A DNA stretch of 7,768 nt from CAZCDS01 sp964497585 (GCA_964497585.1 CAZCDS010000116.1:1-7768); one strand, 5' to 3'; shown: positions 1 through 7,719, numbered from the stretch's first letter. A program made the numbers and translations. The notes: generated by a model not told the origin, from the letters alone.

Positions 1-1191
1 ATTGCGCGCGCTGTACGCGGGGAATCGAATACGCTATAAACGCGAAAGTATAGCTTCGCGGACTGTCTCTCCAAATTGCCAACGGCGAGGAAACCGAGCG
101 GGCGAGGGGGCCTGTCCCATGCCGGATTCAGGGGGAGCATTTAATTCGAGACTACCCGTAATCTGGACCATGGTGCCCCGCGTCCAGTCCTCCTTTGAAT
201 GACCTGTAGTTGAAGAAGAACCGACTTGCCCCCTGAGCGGACAGAGAGGCGACCGTACGTCGTTGATCTCTCCTCGAGAGTCCTCAAGGCTCTCCACTGC
301 TCGCACCGTCACAGCGATGAGAATCCCGATGACGTCAGAACCTCACTTGGTTAATCCCATCCTAAAACAGAATTGACGCGGATGCCAAGGGAAAAGAAGC
401 TCCTCCCAATAAACTGGGATGCACCGGTCACCCCCCCGTAATCCGCAGGTAGATTCTCATTAAGGATCTCAATCGGAGGGATCCGTCTGTCCGTTACAGA
501 GAGAAGAGAAACTTGGCTGTCCTCATTGACGCTTTCCCCGTGCGAGGTATATGATGATAACGGTCCAGGGGTACGGTTCCTCAACGAATGTCGATTCTCC
601 CGACGTTCCGAGGTAGCGCGGTGGGGCGACGAGAAACCATTCCTGGTGAAGAGCCGGCAGGCCATGGAGTCTCTCACGCTGGGCTACGATCATCGAGGAG
701 TGCCCGATCGGTAACGGTTCGTGGAACGAATCCTGGGTTGCCGTGACAGCCCCCTGCTGGAGAGCAAGACTCAAGGCACATCCGATACGGCGGGGGTTGC
801 CGACAAGCACACCGGCTAGGTGCAGTTGCGTATGCCCCGAACGCTCCACACTTGTGGCTACAACAAGCGGCTGCTTCGGCCAAAGATCGCCACTTTATAT
901 CCAGGCGTTGTCTGGTCCCTTCTTTCGAAGCTCTTTGTCCGCCTGCCGACTCTCGCTTCGATGGCATCCTATAAGAGCTGAACCGGGAGCACCTGGTGAC
1001 TTCTTGGAATCGAGTTCTAGTATGAATTACCTGTGGATTCTGACGATCCCTCACTCTCCCTGTCTCATTTGCATATACCTGCGAAGAGGGTCCGGGTTGT
1101 CTGACGGACGGTGATGTGACCTTAGGGATGTGATGCGAGAATAACTGAGCGGATCGCATTTGGCAATCCTCCTCATGGACTGACAAATTCA
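1..1191. other. Gene-poor left flank, no supported gene
   Basis: I see no gene here that I can support. Open stretches exist on both strands: 34-345 on the minus strand, 442-714 on the plus strand and 674-1327 on the minus strand. None shows a recognisable domain, a convincing ribosome binding site or a protein-like composition along its length. The 674-1327 frame is rich in Cys, Arg and Ser and runs antisense into the start of the protease gene, as a chance frame would. The minus-strand frame at 34-345 begins with a short hydrophobic stretch (VIGILIAV) and is the least implausible, but I cannot name it. No tRNA, clear promoter or terminator was found. The stretch could be decayed coding DNA or the regulatory flank of the downstream gene. 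Confidence 0.5.
33..60. repeat. Two overlapping, mutually exclusive inverted repeats
   Basis: GCTATA at 33-38 pairs with TATAGC at 49-54, and CGCGAA at 41-46 pairs with TTCGCG at 55-60. Each arm is a perfect 6-bp match. The two stems interleave with no linker between 54 and 55, so they probably cannot form together and would be alternative structures. Whether this is functional, for example an attenuator or a protein-binding site, cannot be told from the sequence. Arms this short can arise by chance. Confidence 0.3.
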
Positions 1192-1337
1192 ATGGACTTC
1201 GCGAAGAAGATTGAGAGCGTGCCAGGACGAGAACCCTCTTCTGTTCCAACGCAGTCAAGATTCTTAACCGCGACGGAGAACCCGTCGGCACGGGATTTGT
1301 TATCCACGACGACGGTGCAATAGCCACGTGCGCTCAC
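1192..1337 (+). pseudogene. Out-of-frame 5' end of the protease-NTPase gene
   Basis: This stretch encodes the N-terminus of the protease domain but in two frames. The only plausible start, ATG at 1192, opens with MDFAKKIESV and reads in that frame to a TAG at 1321. The continuation of the protease fold lies in the frame of the long ORF: AVKILNRDGEPVGTGF, then IATCAHVL, with the catalytic His codon at 1335-1337. In that frame there is a TGA at 1212 and no ATG, GTG or TTG before the GTG at 1338. Joining the frames needs a -1 shift, equivalent to one missing base, between 1215 and about 1260. The corrected N-terminus would add about 49 residues. No clear Shine-Dalgarno sequence precedes the ATG and no classical slippery heptamer is visible, so a sequencing error or a real inactivating indel is likelier than programmed frameshifting. 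Confidence 0.65.
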
Positions 1338-4300
1338 GTGCTGCAAGATGCCCTCGGCACGAGCGATGCAGACTTGGAGGATGCCACGGTTCTCATCTCT
1401 TTTTCTCAGACCGAGTCCCCCCTGGAGGCGAGGCCGCTCGGAGGCTGCTATAGCGATCCCGAGAGCGAAGACGTGGCGATCTTGAAAATGAAGGATGGAC
1501 TCCCTCAAGGAGCACGGGCTCTTCCGCTCGGGTCTTCAGGCGGAACGCGTGGACACGATTTCTCCTCCTTTGGGTATCCCGCTGCGGACGATGTGGACGG
1601 GGTCTGGGGCAACGGCAGGATCTCCGGCGACGTCCGAACCGAACACGGCATACAGCTTCTTCAACTGTCTGATGCGACTGAACTGACGCGAGGATTCAGT
1701 GGGGCCCCGGTGTGGGACCATGCCAAGAAGTGCGTGGTAGGGATGATCAGCTCCTTCCTCAAACCTGATAATGCATCTCGTCTGAGAGACACAGCCTTCG
1801 CCGTTCCTTCCGAGACGATTCAGTCGGTCTACCCTGAATTGGAACTCTTCAAAGGACTGGATGTCTTCTATGAGTCCACGGTCAACAATCTAAAATCTGT
1901 TCCCGATAAGATCGGAGGTCGAGTGTCATTCTCCAGAGGGGATGAGATCGAACCGTTGGACAACTCTGTGGCTAATCATCGGATTACATTTCTTGCCGGA
2001 CCGTCCGGATGTGGAAAGACCGTCCTCGTGAAAAAATGGGCCGAGTCAAGACTCGGTTGGGTCCCCGTGATATGGTGGAATGCGGGGCGCTTGAATGCAC
2101 CGGACTTCGGGTTCTTCGAGAAAAAACTCGGCCTTCGCGACAGCCTATCTGATGCTGTCAGACCCGTTTCAGCCCGCGATGCCTATTTGTTGATTGACTG
2201 CCTGGACCGCCAGTTTCGAACGGAGGTCTTTCAAAACCTCGGGCAGGTTATCAGGTGGTTGAGTCTTGAGGCACAGACTTGTCCCTGGCGAGTCATCATC
2301 ACGACTCAAGTAAATGAGACTGAGCGGTTGCAGAGAGAGCTGCTTGGCACAGGGATCGACCTGGAGATGTTCTACACTGTTACCATGACCGAGCCTTCGG
2401 TTGAGCAACTCGAGCCTGTCTGGGAATCGTTCCCGGCATTGAGGCGTCTCATGTCACGGCCGGAACTTCATCGTTTACTTCTGAACCCCAAGGTGCTGGA
2501 CCTCTTCGCGACAAATATCGCGATAGGACGGACGCCTGAAACCTCTCAATGGACAGGGGAATCGGACCTGATCAACTGGTTCTGGGACGCCGCCGTTAGG
2601 AGGGGTAACTCCGCGCACGAGAGAGACCGCTTTGTCAAGCTGCTGGCGGAAAAACAAGCGGATTACTGCATGTCGGATATTCCCGTGGACTCCTTTGACA
2701 CCGGTGAGGTGGCGCCTGCAAGAGGATTGATTCAAGACTGGATTTGTAGGCTCGCCGAAGAGCAGTATTCCTTCGAACACGATCTGCTCGGTGATTGGGC
2801 CAGACAGAGGATTCTTTTGGGAAGGAGAGGAGATTTACTTGCCTTTCTCCATGAGAAGCAGCTTTCTCCGGTTTGGCACCGAGCCCTGCGGCTGTTTGGT
2901 TTGCATCTCCTGGAACAGGAATCAGTGGAATCGTGGCACAAAGTCTATGCAGACCTCTCCTCGGACGAAGAGGGCGGTGGAGTCCTGGGTGACCTACTAC
3001 TGGAATCGGCAGTGTTTGCCGCGGATCCACACCGGATCCTTGAGAGTATCTGGGATATTCTGAGAGCGGACGATGGACTGCTTCTCAACCGGTTTCTTCA
3101 GCGGTTCTCCCTGGCAGCCACCTTACCGAATCCGCTCGTGATCGGGATGGCTCAAGCCTTCCAATTCGAGGGACGCGCAGGACCGGCCACATGGGAACGG
3201 CTTCCGATTCGGCCGTACTGGCCTCCTGTGGTTAGATTCCTCCATAAGCACAAGAACGAGGTATTGGCGATCGCTTGGAAGAACGTAGCCAAGGTCTGCG
3301 AAAGATGGCTCTCATACGGACCCTCAACCCACTCGTCTCAACGCGATGCGGCGGATTTGGTCCTGGACTTGGCCGAAGATGGGGTTGCCGCAAAAACGAC
3401 TTTCTGGAGTAGCGTGGACAACGAGGAACTGGAGAAGCTGGTTTTCAAGGCCGGCCTGGAGTCCTATGAGGCCGCTCCCGATAGGACATTGGAATTTGCC
3501 CTCACCGCGTGTGGCCGTAGGCAGCCGTCCGGGAGGATTCTGTCAAAAATCGAGCAGTTGAGATCCTCCGCTGGTAGTGATGCTTGTTTGCGCCGGCACA
3601 CGCCGGACTGGGTGGAACTCTCACAAAGGTTCCCACTTTACGACTCAGGCTCCGAAACGGAAGCCGAGTTCGAACCGCCTGCGCAGTGGCCTGACGGGCC
3701 GACGAGGATTGTAGACGAGACCTTCACTGAGGCGTGCTTCACCACGGACGCTCTCCAGCAGATTATCCTGGCCCGGCCGGACGCGGCCCGCGAGATTGTC
3801 CTCGCCTCCCTTATTGAATCGCCGGCCCACAGAGGTTATTCTGCCGATTCACATTTCCTGCGAGATAAGCTCGGACTCACTCAGACAGATGACCATTTCC
3901 ATCCCCCGTTCTACAGTAGGCAGCCGTTTCTTTTTTTCCTGAACCACCGGTTCTCCGAAGGTCTCCAACTGATTATCCGTCTCGTCGATTTCGTAACTGA
4001 CAGATGGGCGGAGCGGGATTCACGACGATGGGGGCAGCCGTCTGAAATCACTCTTGACCTTCCGGGTGGTCCCAAACGTTTTGTGGGAGACAAGGAACTC
4101 TTCTCTTGGTACAGAGACTTCGGTAGAACACCACATGCTGTGGTAACCTCTCTCATGGCTCTGGAGAAATGGTTCTATGACCGGTTCGATTCGGATCAAT
4201 CGGTCTCCGAGGCAATCGAGCAGATATTAGCGGATGCAAAATCGATGGCCTTTCTCGGATTGCTCTGTTGTGTGGGAAAGAAAGATCCACGACTTCTTAT

Positions 4301-6425
4301 GGGAGAATTGCAGCCACTCTTGGCAGTTCCCGAATTCTACTTCTGGGACATTTTGCAGCAAGCGCAGGTCGAGGGATCGCAGATGATCGCATGGAGCTAC
4401 AACCAGCCAGAGGTATTGGTGCGACTGGCCCAGCAGTGGCACAACATGCCGCATCGCAGAAAACTACTTGGTCAGATCGTATTCAAACTGTTCGTCGAGT
4501 CAGATGATGTGCGGAGCCTCTTTGATGGTATCCGCCGTCTCTGGGAGGTTCGTGTCAGAGAGGGTCGAGATGGACCAGACGGTTCCCGTTTCATCGAAGA
4601 TCTCATCGGTCTGTTCGACCCTAGGAAACTGACGAGGGAGACCGACTCAGAAGGAAACGAGGATGTCTTCAGCAAGGGCTTGGGGCCAGTAACTCCCGAA
4701 TACAAGGCCCAGCAGGAAGATCATGCAATCAAGAATGCTCTGCTTACGTTGCCTTTCCGGTTATGGGGGCTACTCAAAGAAGAAGAGTCACTCCCTGAGG
4801 AAAGCCTCGAGGATTTCTGGAAGGCACTCCAGAGCTTTTCATCGCTGACCGCACGGGAGGACTGGGATATCCGCTCGTTCGGGCCCGAGCATTGCATGGC
4901 CGGTGGCGCCGCGGTGCTGCTGAGGCATCACCGTGATTGGTTGAGAAGCCGTCCTGATCGTGAGACGTGGTGCCTATCAACGATTCTCAACCTAGTCCTT
5001 GATCCGCCGGCGCCACCGCCATTTGACGGCGATGTGATATTCCAAGAGGGACGGTGGCAGGGCTTCTGCGCCAACATTGTGCCGTTTCTCTTGGCCGAGA
5101 ATCCTGAGTCAAAGGAACTTCGCAAAGAAGTGGCGTTACTTGCCTCGGAGCGTCATTACAACACCGTGCGGATCCTATTTAAGTCTGCCGCAGAGCAGAG
5201 AGTTCAACTGGGCGACGATTTTGGGCGATTGCAGCACCTCGTCATGCGATCGGCCGTTGCGCGCTGGACCAACGTTCCCGCCGAGCTGTTGATAGCTTCC
5301 GAGGTCGAGGCGAAGGGACGGCTAAACCGTATTCGACGGGCCGTCATGAGATGGGTCCATAGGCTCCTCACACGGTTCGGTGCAATCGAGCCCGGCATTG
5401 AAGCATGGACGAAACGTGAAATCAACCGATTCGTTCGGGCGTCTACCCCGACACAGGTACCCGATTGGCGGACGATACAGGATGCAGTCAACGAGGATCT
5501 CCAGGTTGCTGATTCGTCTGATGATGGTTACGAACCCATCGGATCGCCAGGTATTGATTTGCACATGGTCATGTTCGCCTACTCGTGGCTTACCGATCTG
5601 CAGGATGCTACGGATGAGGAGGAGCGAGCCGATCGGATACACTTCCTCGGACAGGCTCTGAGTTGCAGCCTGGAGGTCATTGGCGGCCTGTTGGCAGTCG
5701 ATAGGAGGTTCGATGACACAAACCTCGAGTGGTATCGCTGGCTCTTTGACAGGCTTGCACGGATAATTCCTGCCATGCGCGAAGACGAGCATCCGGAACG
5801 GTTCTGGCAACCGATCGTGGAATTGGGAGTAGAGGGTCATTATTGGGTCCAGTTGTTCCTCAGTTCCTGGTTTGTGGGAAACCCTGCCCTGGTTTCGTCC
5901 CCTCATCACTTTCGGGTCGAATGGCAGAGGATGATTGAATTGGCCTTCGAGTTGCCCGGCTGGAGCTTCGATGACACCACAAGAGCTTCCGACCTCGAAG
6001 ACAACTGGTGTGCACTTATGGGATTTGAAGGCTATCTGGCTAAGATGTGGACGGAGAATCACCGACCGATAGTCGATCAAATGCGCGATCTCTATCACAG
6101 ATGGGCGCGACACCATCTCACACGCCGTCGATGCGGTGAAGCCTTCGCGGTATTTCTCAAGCAGCCCGCGGCCGAAGGACTGCGATTGGAGGCTATCCGT
6201 TGGTTGGCCGAAGCGGTGAAGAAGGTTGGAGAATGGTATTTTCAAGAGACAAGTGTGGAGGAAAGCATTGTCTCGTTCCTCGATCACTGCTGGACTCGGC
6301 ATCGACAAGATCTCCGCAGGAACCGCGAAGCTTTCGCTGACCTGAACCGTCTTCTCAGATTACTTGCGGATCGCCAAAACGAGACAGCCATCGAACTCTT
6401 GCAGCGCATCGCTTCCGGGTACTGA
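1338..6425 (+). CDS. Trypsin-like protease / STAND P-loop NTPase fusion with long helical C-terminus
   Basis: This is a very large cytoplasmic-type protein of 1,695 codons from the GTG at 1338, or about 1,744 if the frameshifted 5' end is joined. Residues are counted from that GTG. Residues 1-165 are most of a trypsin-like serine protease domain, with the catalytic Asp in SEDVAIL (about 45) and the catalytic Ser in GFSGAPVWD (Ser 121). The matching His, in TCAHV, lies just upstream of the GTG, so this GTG is not the true start. A P-loop NTPase follows: Walker A GPSGCGKT at 221-228, a Walker B-like YLLIDCLD at 283-290 and a sensor-1-like RVIITTQ at 318-324. The stretch YSFEHDLLGDWARQ at about 477-490 resembles the F-x-H-D segment that ends the winged-helix part of many STAND NTPases. 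The remaining 1,200 residues look mainly helical, with no domain I can name and no membrane segment or signal peptide. By analogy with NLR-like bacterial defence proteins such as the AVAST group, the likely role is a nucleotide-switched sensor that activates its protease during phage infection. That function is inferred. No partner gene is visible beside it. Confidence 0.85.
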   Translation: MLQDALGTSDADLEDATVLISFSQTESPLEARPLGGCYSDPESEDVAILKMKDGLPQGARALPLGSSGGTRGHDFSSFGYPAADDVDGVWGNGRISGDVRTEHGIQLLQLSDATELTRGFSGAPVWDHAKKCVVGMISSFLKPDNASRLRDTAFAVPSETIQSVYPELELFKGLDVFYESTVNNLKSVPDKIGGRVSFSRGDEIEPLDNSVANHRITFLAGPSGCGKTVLVKKWAESRLGWVPVIWWNAGRLNAPDFGFFEKKLGLRDSLSDAVRPVSARDAYLLIDCLDRQFRTEVFQNLGQVIRWLSLEAQTCPWRVIITTQVNETERLQRELLGTGIDLEMFYTVTMTEPSVEQLEPVWESFPALRRLMSRPELHRLLLNPKVLDLFATNIAIGRTPETSQWTGESDLINWFWDAAVRRGNSAHERDRFVKLLAEKQADYCMSDIPVDSFDTGEVAPARGLIQDWICRLAEEQYSFEHDLLGDWARQRILLGRRGDLLAFLHEKQLSPVWHRALRLFGLHLLEQESVESWHKVYADLSSDEEGGGVLGDLLLESAVFAADPHRILESIWDILRADDGLLLNRFLQRFSLAATLPNPLVIGMAQAFQFEGRAGPATWERLPIRPYWPPVVRFLHKHKNEVLAIAWKNVAKVCERWLSYGPSTHSSQRDAADLVLDLAEDGVAAKTTFWSSVDNEELEKLVFKAGLESYEAAPDRTLEFALTACGRRQPSGRILSKIEQLRSSAGSDACLRRHTPDWVELSQRFPLYDSGSETEAEFEPPAQWPDGPTRIVDETFTEACFTTDALQQIILARPDAAREIVLASLIESPAHRGYSADSHFLRDKLGLTQTDDHFHPPFYSRQPFLFFLNHRFSEGLQLIIRLVDFVTDRWAERDSRRWGQPSEITLDLPGGPKRFVGDKELFSWYRDFGRTPHAVVTSLMALEKWFYDRFDSDQSVSEAIEQILADAKSMAFLGLLCCVGKKDPRLLMGELQPLLAVPEFYFWDILQQAQVEGSQMIAWSYNQPEVLVRLAQQWHNMPHRRKLLGQIVFKLFVESDDVRSLFDGIRRLWEVRVREGRDGPDGSRFIEDLIGLFDPRKLTRETDSEGNEDVFSKGLGPVTPEYKAQQEDHAIKNALLTLPFRLWGLLKEEESLPEESLEDFWKALQSFSSLTAREDWDIRSFGPEHCMAGGAAVLLRHHRDWLRSRPDRETWCLSTILNLVLDPPAPPPFDGDVIFQEGRWQGFCANIVPFLLAENPESKELRKEVALLASERHYNTVRILFKSAAEQRVQLGDDFGRLQHLVMRSAVARWTNVPAELLIASEVEAKGRLNRIRRAVMRWVHRLLTRFGAIEPGIEAWTKREINRFVRASTPTQVPDWRTIQDAVNEDLQVADSSDDGYEPIGSPGIDLHMVMFAYSWLTDLQDATDEEERADRIHFLGQALSCSLEVIGGLLAVDRRFDDTNLEWYRWLFDRLARIIPAMREDEHPERFWQPIVELGVEGHYWVQLFLSSWFVGNPALVSSPHHFRVEWQRMIELAFELPGWSFDDTTRASDLEDNWCALMGFEGYLAKMWTENHRPIVDQMRDLYHRWARHHLTRRRCGEAFAVFLKQPAAEGLRLEAIRWLAEAVKKVGEWYFQETSVEESIVSFLDHCWTRHRQDLRRNREAFADLNRLLRLLADRQNETAIELLQRIASGY

Positions 6426-6681
6426 GCGATTTCTATGCTCTGCAGCGATGATAGGGGGTGTTTCACCGTAGCTTCCCCACAAACAATGGAAATCGGGTCC
6501 TATTCGTGCTTTCAGCAAGGTCTCGACGTGATCTTGTCTCCCTTCTTCGCAAGCCCACATCAAGGCTCTTGGTGCGGCATCGCTCTGTGCGTTGATCCGA
6601 ACCCCAAATGAAAACCGGATCTGCATCCTGTTCGCTGATATCCTTCATCACCTTTTTCCAGAATTCACTATCAAGTTTCAT
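6426..6681 (-). pseudogene. Ankyrin-repeat protein remnant, frameshifted and 3'-truncated
   Basis: The gene starts at ATG 6681 with MKLDSEFWKKVMKDISEQD, preceded by AAGGA at a good Shine-Dalgarno distance. Its frame reads ADPVFIWGSD and then loses similarity. The frame one base further on picks up an ankyrin-like helix pair, ALMWACEEGRQDHVETLLKA, followed by PDFHCLWGSYGETPPIIAAE. DPVFIWGSD and PDFHCLWGSYGE look like the same loop in successive repeats, about 41 residues apart. The frames join if one extra base near 6590-6600 is removed. The second repeat stops after IIAAEHRN at about 6429, where the sequence becomes the antisense of the large gene's 3' end. Ankyrin proteins bind other proteins, and in toxin clusters they often serve as immunity proteins. 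Here the gene follows the metallopeptidase gene on the same strand, so it may once have been its partner. A sequencing error could explain the frameshift but not the truncation. Confidence 0.65.
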
Positions 6682-6783
6682 CTGCTATCCTTACCGAGGG
6701 CTTTTCCTGCACCAGCCGGTTCTATTCGGGCTTCACTTCAGCAAAGAAGCGCCGTTTGTCAATTGACCCGCGAAGCCTTGTCT
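6682..6783 (-). other. Intergenic spacer between metallopeptidase and ankyrin remnant
   Basis: This is about 100 bases between the metallopeptidase stop and the ankyrin start on the minus strand. It contains a perfect TTGACA hexamer (positions 6762-6757 on the minus strand), but no good -10 box at the usual spacing. It also contains an imperfect hairpin around CTTC-TTTGCT-GAAG (about 6750-6737). No T-tract terminator is seen. The ribosome binding site AAGGA for the ankyrin ATG lies at its left end. The spacing allows either co-transcription with the metallopeptidase gene or a separate weak promoter. Confidence 0.3.
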
Positions 6784-7632
6784 TTATTCTCCGTAAATCA
6801 ATTGTTCAACGTACTGAGGGAGACTCCAATTGTAGGCCCTCAAAACCTGATCAGAAAAGGCGTTAGCTCGATCCATCGTCTTCCGTGATTCCGGCATGTC
6901 ACCGAAGGGCACCCTGAATTCCGGTTCGTCCCCAAAGCCAATCATTTCATGAGCTAAGATCCAAGGGTCATTCGGATAGTATGGGCTTATTGCATCGGAA
7001 AGCGCTTGTCTCGGGGCTGGCTGTGTATGGCTCTTTACTCGCAGCATTTCATTAAACAACTCTCGTCGAAGCGCCGGATTATTTTCTCGTCTAGGAGACT
7101 CCCCTAACCCCGCCACCTCAAACGCATGACGAACTTCGTGGGGCAATACAACATCTGAGTTCCTCTTTTGGGATACGGAAAACGGAGCAGACGGGCTGGT
7201 ATATCCTTGGTTATGAGGATTGTAGTCATGTTTCCCCGGAAAATATGCTCCTGGAGGCAGATCGCTAAGAGCTACGAGAGGCCCTCCCCATTCAGCATAC
7301 GGCACGCTATGTCCTAGCATACTTGCGCCCTGCGTCCTGAATCCTTCCCAAAGAGCCGCTGGATTAGAAATCCCGATCTTTCCCATATTGTAGAGACTTG
7401 TTCCGCGTTCTCGTACTTTGTCTGCCAGCCGCAGCAAAGACATAACCGCCTCCATTGCACGAGACGGATTCTGACGTGTTTTGAAAGTGCTTTGACGTAC
7501 GGCATTACCGGTGTGCGGGGCCACCACGCCAAGAGTATTCCCAGCTTGGATCATTGCTCGCGTCCCCCCCTGCCGAGGGAGAAGGGCAAGAGTATTTTTA
7601 AGCCATTCTGGTAACTGATTGTCCAGCGTCAC
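6784..7632 (-). CDS. HExxH zinc-metallopeptidase-like protein (phage or toxin type)
   Basis: This is a 282-residue protein starting at GTG 7632 and ending with TAA at 6784. GGAG four bases before the GTG is a close but usable ribosome binding site. The start also overlaps the stop of the preceding gene by one base (TAGTG), which suggests translational coupling. The key motif is VVLPHEVRHAF, with HEVRH at residues 165-169. That is the HExxH zinc-binding and catalytic motif of many metallopeptidases. A later segment, ILAHEMIGFGDEPEF at about 225-239, has an acidic residue near 229 that could be the third zinc ligand. It resembles the E-x-x-x-A...PEF element I recall from peptidase domains in phage polyvalent proteins and polymorphic toxins. 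The first 100 residues look helical and I do not recognise them. No signal peptide or membrane helix is evident. Substrate and role are unknown. It could be a phage or conjugative-element protease or a toxin whose immunity gene is the downstream ankyrin remnant. Confidence 0.7.
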   Translation of the reverse strand: MTLDNQLPEWLKNTLALLPRQGGTRAMIQAGNTLGVVAPHTGNAVRQSTFKTRQNPSRAMEAVMSLLRLADKVRERGTSLYNMGKIGISNPAALWEGFRTQGASMLGHSVPYAEWGGPLVALSDLPPGAYFPGKHDYNPHNQGYTSPSAPFSVSQKRNSDVVLPHEVRHAFEVAGLGESPRRENNPALRRELFNEMLRVKSHTQPAPRQALSDAISPYYPNDPWILAHEMIGFGDEPEFRVPFGDMPESRKTMDRANAFSDQVLRAYNWSLPQYVEQLIYGE

Positions 7633-7640
7633 TATTCTCC
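7630..7640 (-). promoter_or_regulatory. Coupled stop/start with GGAG ribosome binding site
   Basis: On the minus strand the order is GGAG (7640-7637), TAG stop of the upstream fragment (7634-7632) and GTG start of the metallopeptidase (7632-7630). The one-base overlap supports this GTG as the start. No other ATG, GTG or TTG occurs in frame between it and the upstream in-frame TGA at 7743-7741. Confidence 0.55.
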
Positions 7641-7719
7641 AAACAATCCGAGGCCCTTCAAGACGGTCGTGAGTTGCCCTTGGCGATGCGGGTAAAAATT
7701 GGTCTTCTGCCCTCTGCCG
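7632..7719 (-). pseudogene. 3' end of an unidentified gene, cut off by a putative IS
   Basis: A minus-strand frame ends at TAG (7634-7632) and overlaps the GTG of the metallopeptidase gene by one base. Its last residues, TTVLKGLGLFGE, read like a natural C-terminus, and the next upstream residues are GQKTNFYPHRQGQ. Going upstream the frame meets a TAA at 7730-7728, inside the repeated terminal motif starting near 7720. The rest of the gene is therefore missing. The overlap suggests it was the promoter-proximal member of an operon with the metallopeptidase gene. I cannot assign a family from about 29 codons, and chance remains possible. Confidence 0.45.

Noticed and set aside
34..345. Minus-strand open frame with a hydrophobic start and a Pro-rich end
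   Set aside because: It looks partly protein-like, but no homologous family is recognised and there is no clear start with a ribosome binding site. Too weak to call a gene.
442..714. Plus-strand open frame of about 91 codons
   Set aside because: No convincing start or ribosome binding site and no recognisable motif.
743..1114. 123-codon plus-strand open frame
   Set aside because: Composition is unlike a folded protein, no family is recognised, and it lies opposite the equally unconvincing minus-strand frame.
1160..1188. Promoter TTGGCA-N17-ACAAAT just before ATG 1192
   Set aside because: The -10 box matches only three of six consensus bases and would leave almost no leader.
1231..1245. Programmed -1 frameshift in the protease-NTPase gene
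   Set aside because: No X-XXY-YYZ slippery heptamer or obvious downstream stem was found. A simple indel or sequencing error is more economical.
674..1327. 217-codon open frame on the minus strand upstream of and antisense to the protease start
   Set aside because: Cys-, Arg- and Ser-rich, with no domain and no ribosome binding site. It runs antisense through the conserved protease N-terminus, so it is a chance frame.
5322..6308. 328-codon minus-strand open frame
   Set aside because: It lies entirely antisense to the large protease-NTPase gene, whose own frame continues unbroken through the region.
6757..6762. Perfect TTGACA on the minus strand as a -35 box for the ankyrin gene
   Set aside because: No acceptable -10 hexamer is found 16-18 bases downstream, and a single hexamer is weak evidence.
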